Positions 55,865-64,000 of a stretch of 64,000 bases of DNA are shown piece after piece. Within the stretch, counting starts at the first letter, position 1. Every line of letters starts with the position of its first letter. The notes beneath the pieces are model-generated. The model was not told where the DNA came from, searched no databases, and worked only from the letters and a program-made list of their open reading frames with translations. The stretch is from Corbicula japonica (Eukaryota; Mollusca; Bivalvia; Venerida; Cyrenidae): assembly GCA_038501625.1 (NCBI GenBank), contig JAZAYU010000203.1:806001-870000 (forward strand). Reading direction: 5' to 3'. The position numbers and the translations under genes were made by a program.

Positions 55865-56765
55865 AACTAACAATAACCTATAGCCACTATAGTTGTATCA
55901 TTCTTCTTTATTATTATTTTAAAGTTTTTTCTTCGTGTTTTTGTACGCCATGATATATTATTTCTCCGATTTGTGTAGACAATATATGTAGACGAACTCC
56001 TCCATCTTACCTAAAAGCATACACTTGATAAAGTCAGCAAATGCGCATCGCCATAAGTGATACAGATTATTGGAAAATTATTCAACGGAGATCGCACTAC
56101 ATGATACAACAGAAATAGGTGTGTTTGCTATAAATGATAGTATGATAATGCTATAGATGATACAGTCATTACGAAACACACCCATCAAACATTTTAATAA
56201 TTTACACTATCTATACATTTAAAGCAATATTGTAATGTTATTAATGTCATAGAGTCACATAGTTTGTATCCTTGCATCAGAGCGTATATTTGTAGAGAAT
56301 AACAGTATTTTGATACAATCATGTGGGTCATTTGCCAGATCTTCTTGTGATTAAATGTAATTATGCAAGTTGTTATCCCTATATATGCGTAAAACAAATG
56401 ATATTACAACCAATGAGGACTACAAAATATAACGTACTTGTTTTTGTTGAAGGTACTTAAAATGATCCTAATAATTCCGTTTTCAATGTGTTATTTACGA
56501 ATTGTTTATATCGCAGCCATGCAATCACCTAACTATATCTGGCATATGATACAATCGGTTTATATCCAGTGATTATTCTATAATGCCTGTTTCACAAACC
56601 CTGGCTTTTTGAAAACGTATGATAATTTAAATTTCAAATTGGAAGTGCAAACGTACACAAGAACCGATAACTAGCTTAAATGAATGAAAACAATACAATT
56701 AATTGTGTTATATAAAGAGGAAGGTTTTAAGGAATCTTTTTATATTAATAGAAGAAATGAAAATA
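55865..56765. other. Intergenic, no gene recognised
   Basis: AT-rich, no ORF above 67 codons and no repeat recognised. Confidence 0.5.
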
Positions 56766-56769
56766 AAAG

Positions 56770-56940
56770 AAGCCACCAAATACGACAAATATCAAAATAT
56801 AGCACGCTCTGTTTCATTTAGCCTGTTCACGAACAGTAATGGAAATACATATTACTGCCCACGCTGCCTAGCCCCGAGTTGAGAGCTACTCAATATTTAC
56901 ACCAATTTACGCTCAACGGTCTTCAAAGACGGTTATTAAT
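56770..56940 (+). repeat. Copy of the GGCTCGGTTTGATTGAGCC MITE family
   Basis: GCCACCAAATACGACAAATA begins it, then CGCTCTGTTTCATTTAGCC, GAACAGTAATGGAAATACAT and ATTACTGCCCACGCTGCCTA, then CGGTCTTCAAAGACGG at the end. The CTTTGAAGACCG end, read on the other strand, matches the subterminal repeat of the 592-bp insertion at 24102-24693. Confidence 0.75.
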
Positions 56941-57194
56941 AACAGTACTGATTGAATGTACGGGGCGACATTTTAAAAGTCCTTATTAAAACATATAAGC
57001 ATGCCGTAATAGATAATATGCAGTTATAAAACTGCAAATTACTCTGAAGCCAATATTTACGAAAATAAACATTACACATTTTATTCCCTGTCAAGCTGTA
57101 CTGTGGATATGACACTTTTCCTTGAAACAATTGTTACGTTGGTTTTCATCATTTTTTCTGATTGCGCTGTGTTAACCTTACTCGGAACAGTTTC
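56941..57194. other. Short intergenic stretch
   Basis: No recognisable content; minus ORF 57081-57452 reads through from the LINE tail. Confidence 0.45.
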
Positions 57195-57900
57195 AGCAAA
57201 TTTCTTCTTCTTCTTCTTGGCGTTCGCTCTACACGACCACTCCAGCATCCGCGATGAAAGTTGTGGTCCTCCGTAGGTCGTCAACATCTCCATACAGTTT
57301 CTGCTGTATTGTTGCACCTTGTGGCCACGTTGCTTCTCGCTCTTGATCGTATCGTTTACATCGTTGGAGGATGTGCTCTGCAGTCTGGTCCTCTTCTCCG
57401 CAGGGACATATTGGGGATGGCACCAATTTATACTTCCTACACATGTGTGCATTCAGTCTGTTATGCCCTGAGCGTAAACTCACCATCACCACTTGCTCTG
57501 GTCTGTTTAACATGTGGTAGGCATCTGCTTCCTGTCTGGTCTTTGTGAGAGCCTTAATGATGGTGGCTTTTTCCTTGTATGTCACCTGGTTATCTGGTTG
57601 CTCTAACTGGGCTCCTAACCTAGCCAGCCTCCTCATTTCCGGGCACTCCACAGTGAGATCGTATCCACTGAAGGGCAACATTGCGGGAAGACCCAAGCTT
57701 GTTCACGGCTTGTGCTAGTTCAGGAACATTGTTGCTTTGCAGAGCCTCCAGAACTGATCTTGCGTCTGTGAGGAAGATTACAGAGGTTACCTCTTCTGCT
57801 GAGTCTTCAATCAGAGAGACTGCCTTTATGAGCGCTTCAGTCTCTGCTCTGCAGTTGCTACAGTGCTTCCCAGTGGCAATGTAATGAGCAAATTTCAAAA
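57195..57900 (-). mobile_element. 5'-truncated LINE with RNase H (I/Jockey-like)
   Basis: Only the last 700 bp of the element remain: RNase H domain, Cys/His tail, stop, and an (AAG)n-type 3' tail (57200-57222). RNase H located C-terminal to the RT is typical of the I superfamily group of LINEs. Confidence 0.8.
57229..57898 (-). pseudogene. LINE RNase H and C-terminal Cys/His tail
   Basis: First frame (57898-57620): NCRAETEALIKAVSLIED (the Glu of RNase H), VIFLTDARSVLEALQSNN (catalytic Asp in TDARS) and LQWIRSHCGVPGNEEA (the WxxxHCGxxGNExAD motif with its His). A frameshift near 57630 shifts to the second frame, which continues RLARLGAQLEQPDNQ, VMVSLRSGHNRLNAHM, ICPCGEEDQTAEHILQRC (C-x-C-x7-H-x4-C tail) and DDLRRTTTFIADAGVVV. 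Once the frameshift is allowed for, the two pieces join without loss. RNase H removes the RNA strand after cDNA synthesis; the fragment lacks RT and endonuclease and cannot act. Confidence 0.85.
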
Positions 57901-58012
57901 CAAGGACTTGAGCACAATTTTTAAGACTTTCTAAATATTAATTAGTAAATTATTTCATCGACACCCAGTTTTAAATAGCCAATGAGTTTCATTCACGTCT
58001 CACACATATCAG
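57901..58012. other. Short intergenic stretch
   Basis: No recognisable content between the LINE fragment and the TGTC tract. Confidence 0.45.
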
Positions 58013-58013
<1 letters not shown>

Positions 58014-58049
<36 letters not shown>

Positions 58050-58052
58050 GCC
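58014..58052. repeat. (TGTC)n microsatellite
   Basis: Eight or so perfect TGTC units, producing a spurious VCLSVCLSVCLS reading. Confidence 0.95.
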
Positions 58053-58780
58053 AAATTTAGTTCTGACTCATAACGGTGTGTTTGTCTGCAAGAAGCCACA
58101 GCAAATTTCTGTTTTGACAAATAACTTCGGCATTATGGCTGTTTATATGATGCCAAAGCAGCTAAGGCAACATTCGGTGCTGTCACGTAACAGTGTGAGT
58201 CTGTCTTAAATAAATCGTAATAACAGCGATAGATTTTCGTCCTGATGCATAACAATTCATTTCTGTTTAAGAGAAGCTACAATAACTGCAGCAACACCTA
58301 GCAATGTATGTCTGCATTTAGCTACAATAATTTCAGCTAAATTATGACGTACATGTAATACATAAATGTGTCTGACTGAAACCATAATTATTGTGGCAGC
58401 ATTTGTTGACGACATGTAACATTTGGTGATGAAACATAACATTGTTTGATTGATTGTTTGTTTGTCTACATGAAGTAAAACGCGGGCTAATCACGTTTGT
58501 ATTTAGCAGATTGGTAACCTTGACATTAATTAGACACATTTGTCAAGGAATGTAACGCCGAAGTGAAAACAAGTTCATCAAGGATACCAACAAAGATGGT
58601 AAAGTTCAATATGAGTCGAGTTTATAAGTGAAGCGTACGTCAAAGCTCGACTCAATCTTAAAATGTACGACTGAAGCATGGTCGAGTTTATAAGTGAATT
58701 ATTCAAAATATATTTGTTAACATCTTGATATTTTATCTTATATTTATTCAAAATATGTTTGTTAACATCTTGATATATAT
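58053..58780. repeat. Degenerate minisatellite and small tandem duplications
   Basis: Phrases of the type 'CATAACGGTGTGTTTGTCTG ... AAGCCACAGCAA' recur in diverged form with a roughly 60-bp rhythm to about 58480. Clearer duplications follow: TCGAGTTTATAAGTGAA (58616 and 58683) and ATTCAAAATAT..TTTGTTAACATCTTGATAT (58703 and 58747). Confidence 0.5.
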
Positions 58781-59745
58781 GTTAATTGAACCTATAATCT
58801 GCTCTCCACCATATTACATATTGCCTTTTCCCATGTTGCATGTACTGTCTGGGAAAATAAAGTTGATGTTCTGTTCTGTACTTGTAATTCCAAACCTCAT
58901 GTCAAAATTATAGAATAAGGCTGTACTTTAAATATCACAATGTTTTCTTTCTCGATTTACTAAACAAATTATATATAATTAATAAATTTTGCATAACGCA
59001 GAGTAATCGTCTTACAAATAAATAAAATTGTACCTTATCAAAATAATTGACTTTATTTATTCAAATAATTATCGTAAAAACACTCAATAACGTTAAATAT
59101 ATAAAGGAAGAGATGAACATTCGTAAAAACATTCTATAAAGTTAAGTCAAATTCATTGTAAACTCAAGATTCAAATATTTATTGGCAGGAAAACATGAAC
59201 ATGTTTGTTGCCATTACACTATGGCGTGTGAATACACAACATTTTATAGAGAAAAGTGTAAACATATAATATTAAATAGATTAACAATATCAAAACACAC
59301 ATCAATACCGTACAGTGATGTTAACAGCTGAATATACCAGTCTGTGAAAGGAGGCAAGCTTTTTATCATTATATTTAACATTTTTCTTTTATATTTAGTA
59401 TCATAGCTTGTGTTTTCCCAGTCCATTATAATAAATTATCGTTAAATAGACAGTCACGTGATTTTGCTTTTTTTACAATATTAAGATAAATACTTACTTG
59501 AACAGTTTTGCACTTTAAAATTGAATAGTTCCAAACTGTGTTAGATATATCAGATTCAAAAGACCCAATTAAAAAACGATAGCAATACTTCTTTTTATAA
59601 AATTTAATGACAAGTTGCATATCTCCATTAACATACCAACGGTATACGAATATAAATTAAAAAAATGTTATTTCTATTTTCAAATTTTAATTTAATCAGA
59701 GCATTTTGTGGGGACACAGTTTTAAAGGCAATCTCAAGTCAAATA
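58781..59745. other. Intergenic, no gene recognised
   Basis: Very AT-rich. Two small minus ORFs (60 and 64 codons) without motifs. Confidence 0.5.
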
Positions 59746-59747
59746 CA

Positions 59748-59985
59748 AGTGACATCTAGTCACATTCGGGCTTCGGGCAACTTCTTATTGCATTCAGTTG
59801 ACTTCTAGTCACATAGTAGCGACTTATGGTTGCATTCAGGTGACTACTAGTTACTTACATGCGATTTCTTGTCGCGTTCAGGTGACTTCTAGTTACAAAC
59901 GGGCGACTACTTGTTGCATTTTTGGTGACTTCTAGTCACATACAGGCAGCTTCTAGTTGCATCATAGTCAGCTTAGTCACATCCA
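59748..59985. repeat. Minisatellite, 22-24 bp unit
   Basis: About ten diverged units alternating between GGTGACTTCTAGTCACAT and GGCGACTTCTAGTTGCATT types. GTGACTTCTAGTCAC is itself nearly palindromic. Confidence 0.85.
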
Positions 59986-60575
59986 GAAGATTTCGGAAGT
60001 AAGTCTCACTACTTACATGTGCACTTTTTTTTAGATTAATGATTGTAATTCTTAACATTTTATTATCTTCATTTACTCTAATACTGTTTTATTATAATAG
60101 TTTTAATGATTCTTAAGTGATTGCGTGTGCTTTTAGTTAAATGTTCTATTTTTATACATGTATGTTTTTTATACAACGCCATTGAATATGTACCCATACA
60201 AATAGGCGTTTAATTAAATTCAGAAGTTTCGTGTTTCAAGTTTCAAGTTTTACTTTAATACAAAACATGTTAATAATCTGTAAATCTCAAACTTATATTT
60301 AAACGGCAACTTAGGCTTACAGCTCACAAACAACACTTCTGTGATTCATGCATTAAAATACTGTGTCACTAAACAGGACCACTAACGAAAAATTGATAAA
60401 GCTAAGTTTGTTACAGCCATTTTTACATTATACGAATATTTTGTAAACTAACTTAAGAAAAAAATTAAATTCTTTATTCTACTCAAGTGTAAAGTTCGAA
60501 GAACTATCCCTCGCAGGTGTATTGATAAAAGAGCTGTCCTCTGTCTGGTTTATGAATTATTAAACTATACTAAAA
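59986..60575. other. Intergenic, with a possible LINE/SINE tail
   Basis: GTTTCAAGTTTCAAGTTTTA at about 60234, read on the minus strand, is an AAACTTGAAACTTGAAAC tail like that at 38322. The body it should belong to (60250-60560) is not recognisable. Confidence 0.4.
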
Positions 60576-60751
60576 GAAATTAGAAACGCAACTTCTTTAA
60601 ACATGAAATATATTTTTGTGTTTAAAGAAGTTGCGTTTCTAATTTCCTAAACTGTGTATAATATACTTAAAGAAATAAAAAACGCAACTTCTTTAAACAC
60701 GAAATGTATTTCGCGATTGAAGAAATTGCATTTCTAATTTCTTTAAGTATA
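60576..60751. repeat. Second cluster of the foldback palindrome family
   Basis: Units at 60576-60647 and 60662-60751. Arms carry AAATTAGAAACGCAACTTC / GAAGTTGCGTTTCTAATTT; the second unit extends outward to TATACTTAAAGAAAT / ATTTCTTTAAGTATA. Same family as 1166-1338. Confidence 0.85.
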
Positions 60752-60965
60752 TATACCGAATATATTGATTTGACAAAGTTAAGAATTTCAAACTAAAGCA
60801 CCGAGGTCGTGTCTCAACTTACACTTAAACATGGCTTTCTTTGCAGAAAAAAGGCTTGAGAACATCTACTGACAATTAAACGTTTACCGCGTGAGTGATT
60901 AGTAATACAATTTATTTGCTTTATACATTCGCAGGAAAAAAGAAATTTAAACATATTTATCATAC
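60752..60965. other. Short intergenic stretch
   Basis: Nothing recognised. Confidence 0.45.
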
Positions 60966-60967
60966 TT

Positions 60968-62034
60968 CTGTCTCCCCCTTCTGGGGGAGACATATTGTTT
61001 TGCCTTGTCCGTCTGTCCGTCTGTCACACTTCGTTTTCGCTCAATAATTTGAGTACCCTTTGATCCAGAGCCTTCAAACTTCATAGGGTGATAGCCCTTT
61101 TAGAGTTGAAGAACCCTATTGATCTTGGGGTCAGTAGGTCAAAGGTGAAGGTCACAGTGACCCAAAGAGTGAAAACCGGTTCCGCTCAATAACTAAAGTA
61201 CCCTTTGATCCATAGCCTTCAATCTTCATAGGGTGATAGCCCTTATTGAGTAAAAACCCCCTATTAAATTTAGGGTCAGTAGGTCAAAGGTCAAGGTCAC
61301 AGTGACCCGAAGAGTGAAAAACGTTTCCGCTCAATAACTCAAGTACCCTTTGACCCAGAGCCTTCAATCTTCATAGGGTGATAGCCCTTATTGAGTAGAA
61401 AAAAACCTATTGACTTTGGGGTCAGTAGGTCAAAGGTCAAGGTCACAGGGGCCAGAAGAGTGCAAACAGTTTTCGCTCAACAACTCGAGTACCCTTTGTC
61501 TCAGAGCCTTCACACTTCATAGTGTGATAGCCCTTATTGAGTAGAAAAACCCTATCGATTTTGGAGTCAGTATGTCAAAGGTCAAGGTCACAGGAGCCAG
61601 AATAGTGAAAACAGTTTCCGCTCAATAACTCAAGTACCCTTTGACCCAGAGACTCAATTTTTATACGGTGATAGCCCTTACTGAGTAGAAGAACCATATT
61701 GATTTTGGTGTCAGTAGGTCAAAGGTCAAGGTCACAGGGGCCTGAAAAGTAAAAACCATTTCCGCTCAATAACTAGAGTACCGTTTGACCCAGAGCCTTC
61801 AAACTTCATAGGGTGATAGCCCTTTTTGATTTGGGGTCAGTAGGTCAAAGGTCAAGGTCACAGGGGCCTGAAGAGTGAAAACCGTTTCCACTCAATTACA
61901 GGAGTTCTATTTTACCCAGAGCCTTCAAACTTCATACGATGGATGTCCTTATTGAGTAGAGGACTCCTATTGATTTTGGGGTCATTAGGTCAATGGTCAA
62001 GGTCGCAGGGATCATGGCGCAGTGGGGGGGAGAC
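60968..62034. mobile_element. Internal-repeat transposon, bivalve type, with AGGTCA arrays
   Basis: The left end TGTCTCCCCCTTCTGGGGGA and the right end GGGGGGGAGACATGCG (inverted TGTCTCCCCC) are short terminal inverted repeats. Between them stand seven diverged direct units of about 140-155 bp, each with CGCTCAATAACTCAAGTACC, CTTTGACCCAGAGCCTTCAA, CTTCATAGGGTGATAGCCC, and AGTAGGTCAAAGGTCAAGGT. I associate this organisation with abundant non-autonomous elements of bivalve genomes. Two units hold GGTCACAGTGACC (61150-61162, 61295-61307). No ORF. Confidence 0.8.
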
Positions 62035-62059
62035 ATGCGTTTTTCTAAAAAAACATCTA

Positions 62060-62400
62060 GTTATGATTTGATCCCTAATGAGAATGTCTGTAAATTCGTT
62101 TAAAAATTAGGTGATCGGACGCGATCTTATAAATGCTTCTCTGAGTAGTTCTACAATTTAGTTGTACTTGATGCTTTCATGATAGTCCAAAACATCACTT
62201 TTATGAAAATTTCAAAGTTCGCTGTAGCCCGATAAACTTTAATTATTTAAATACATATTCAATAAATTTAACAATAAATAGAATATATACTTTTAATAGA
62301 TGATTACCCATACTCTAACTGGATAGCCTTTAGGTTTAAGTACGGGACATCAACTGTGTATGCAGCACTATTTATAATATCGACAATCCAAAGGGTACAC
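62060..62400. other. Intergenic, no gene recognised
   Basis: AT-rich with no ORF. Confidence 0.5.
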
Positions 62401-62419
62401 GTTAGGAATGTCAATGGTA

Positions 62420-62600
62420 ATTCTTTTATTATTAGTATTGCTACTATTTTTGCTGTTGCTGCTACTACTACTATCACCACTACTTCTGCTGCTAACTACT
62501 GCTACTTCAATGAATTTCGCTGATAATGTTCTGCTTCTACGTCTACACGCGTACTTCTTCTTCTACTACTACTACAACTACTTCTACTACTACTTCTTTC
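62420..62600. repeat. (CTA)n/(TTC)n/(CTG)n imperfect triplet tract
   Basis: Runs of GCTACTACTACTATCACCAC, CTTCTTCTTCTACTACTACT and similar; gives a spurious poly-Leu/poly-Tyr ORF at 62408-62608. Confidence 0.85.
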
Positions 62601-62689
62601 AGAACTAAGTCTATATCTATCTTTTCCGCTTCAGACAGTTCATGATAAATATAGAAGGACCATCCGAATTTCCATATTTTTACACGTGG

Positions 62690-63700
62690 ATCCCTCAGAC
62701 ATCTTTGTGACAGTTACAATCCCGTCCAAAATCTTCCCAGAAGGCACCATTTGTCTCTTGATGAAATTAACTCCTCTCATGCGTATTATTTGATCTAAAA
62801 GGAAAGCACACCATCTAAATATTCCAGGAGCTCGCACCGTCCACGATTATATTCTCAGACACCTCCCTGCTCGTCGCCAACAATCCTTGTCAGGCATCTG
62901 CTGTTCCATGAGAATGTTCCGTCCAGACCGTCCTCTCAGTCATTTCCTGCTTCAGGATAAAGCTCCTACCCGCACATTACAATTTATGCTAGTTTCATTT
63001 CGTCCATATGTCAAGAGAGTTTGTAAAAAAGGATTGTTTTGTCCTACAATCAATTATTGACCGTTCCAAGGCGGTAACCCCTCTGGTTCTCACTTTACGT
63101 TATTTGTTTGTGGCGTCCATCTTGAAACAGATTATTGTAATACCATACTCTCTTTTCCTCTGTACTTTTTGGCTGTGTGGGGAGGCTGTGTATGCTGGAT
63201 GTGGCCATACCTGATATGCAGATTTCATTTTTTAATGACTTTCGAATCATTATTGATTGTTTCCTAAAATGAATCTAATACCATTAACTTTCTACGCAGT
63301 TTTATAATTAGAACAGTCTTAAACTGAAAGGGAGCTATTTATAAAATTTGGTACTGGTAGAAGGGGCTATATTTTAACAATATGCTGCTGATATTGCTGA
63401 TATACTAAGTCCAGGAGGGAAGTCCCTCACGCATCTCCTCATGATCCAGGAGGTATTTCTTGTACATTCTTCCTCTGGCATCTCCTTTTTTCCAGAAGGC
63501 ATTTCTCTTCCGTACCCTTCTCTAAGTCATCATCTTACATTCCAGGAGGAGACATTCTCCAGCAACGCCCGCTTAGCCGTCATCCCTGTTGCATTTTCCC
63601 CGCATCGTTCCTTCTGACATCTCTACCTAATTTAATCGGCTACATTTCTTCCGCATTCTTTTCTCAGTTCTAGGAAGAAGCTTCCACAAGCACCCTCCAC
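62690..63700. repeat. Degenerate CT-rich minisatellite in two blocks
   Basis: Blocks 62690-62980 and 63408-63700 repeat phrases such as CTCAGACATCT, TTCCAGGAGG, CTTCCGTACCCTTCTC and CATCTCCT with a period near 55-60 bp. Naiad tail E lies between them. Confidence 0.5.
63054..63232 (+). mobile_element. Naiad 3' tail, copy E (strongly truncated)
   Basis: TTGACCGTTCCAAGGCGGTA to GATATGCAGATTTCA matches the last 170 bp of the tail in copies A and D, including GTGGGGAGGCTGTGT. No coding sequence. Confidence 0.85.
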
Positions 63701-64000
63701 TCATGAAATTAGTCTTTTACATTTACAATTTAAAGTAGCACTGTTTTTTGCAGTGTGGCCGCCGTATAAAGTCCCCACCAAGCAAATTGTCATAGAGTTG
63801 TGCGTTATCTTTACTTTCCTATCAATCTAAAGCGTTGGTAATCTCGAGCAATAAATTTTGGTTTCTTCACACCGTCATCATATCTTAACAATGGTGTAAG
63901 CCCCATACAATGTGGACATTTCTTACTACATTCATCTATTGTTTGCTGACCTGACTGCTTTTGTTCCTATTTTATGAACCGGAAACCTATTGTAGCAGAT
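63701..64000. other. Intergenic, no gene recognised
   Basis: No ORF or repeat identified up to the window edge. Confidence 0.5.

Overview
The window looks like AT-rich, non-coding nuclear DNA of a marine or freshwater bivalve mollusc. The evidence is indirect but consistent: no compact bacterial-style genes, long stretches closed in all six frames, many microsatellites, a tRNA-derived SINE with a bivalve-type central domain, a CR1/L2-like LINE with a typical molluscan 3' tail, Penelope-like elements of the Naiad type, and long degenerate internal-repeat transposons at 10 kb and 61 kb of a sort I associate with clams and mussels. I find no host gene I can name. Species is not determinable by eye; a clam such as Dreissena or a relative would fit.

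Layout. 0-14 kb: intergenic DNA with a foldback palindrome family (1.2 kb), a 5'-truncated LINE on the minus strand (4.3-6.0 kb), a tandem duplication (6.1-6.7 kb), triplet microsatellites (7.0-7.3 kb), and a dense patch of palindromic and inverted repeats (9.7-13.5 kb). 14.2-16.0 kb: a CpG-rich, transposon-like block with imperfect inverted ends and an unexplained 189-codon ORF. 16.9-21.5 kb: inverted-repeat partners, a long (TA)n tract, a Naiad 3' tail and a satellite built on TTAACAAA palindromes.

22-30 kb is the most informative part. It is one CR1/L2-like LINE on the minus strand (ORF1 with an SGNH esterase and zinc knuckle, ORF2 with AP endonuclease and reverse transcriptase) broken by three later insertions: two Naiad copies and a 592-bp MITE flanked by a 5-bp duplication. 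31.3-33.4 kb is a palindromic CACTA-like DNA element with perfect outer termini and a short target duplication. 36.2-36.4 kb is a small TTAA-flanked MITE.

39.1-46.1 kb holds two nearly identical 646-bp TTAA-associated elements. Between them lie a His-Me finger (homing-endonuclease-like) ORF, a convergent broken transposase-like gene, and the longest Naiad copy (N-terminal GIY-YIG, CxC linker, reverse transcriptase remnants, 3' tail). In this Naiad and in a second, independent copy a UGA stands where a conserved cysteine is expected, which fits the selenoprotein Naiads reported from clams.

46-64 kb: mostly intergenic, with a MetaSINE-like SINE (50 kb), a fragment of an RNase H-bearing LINE (57 kb), minisatellites (58 and 59.8 kb), a second cluster of the foldback palindrome (60.6 kb), an internal-repeat transposon carrying nuclear-receptor-like AGGTCA sites (61-62 kb) and a last Naiad tail (63 kb). 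No mobile element here appears intact enough to move on its own.
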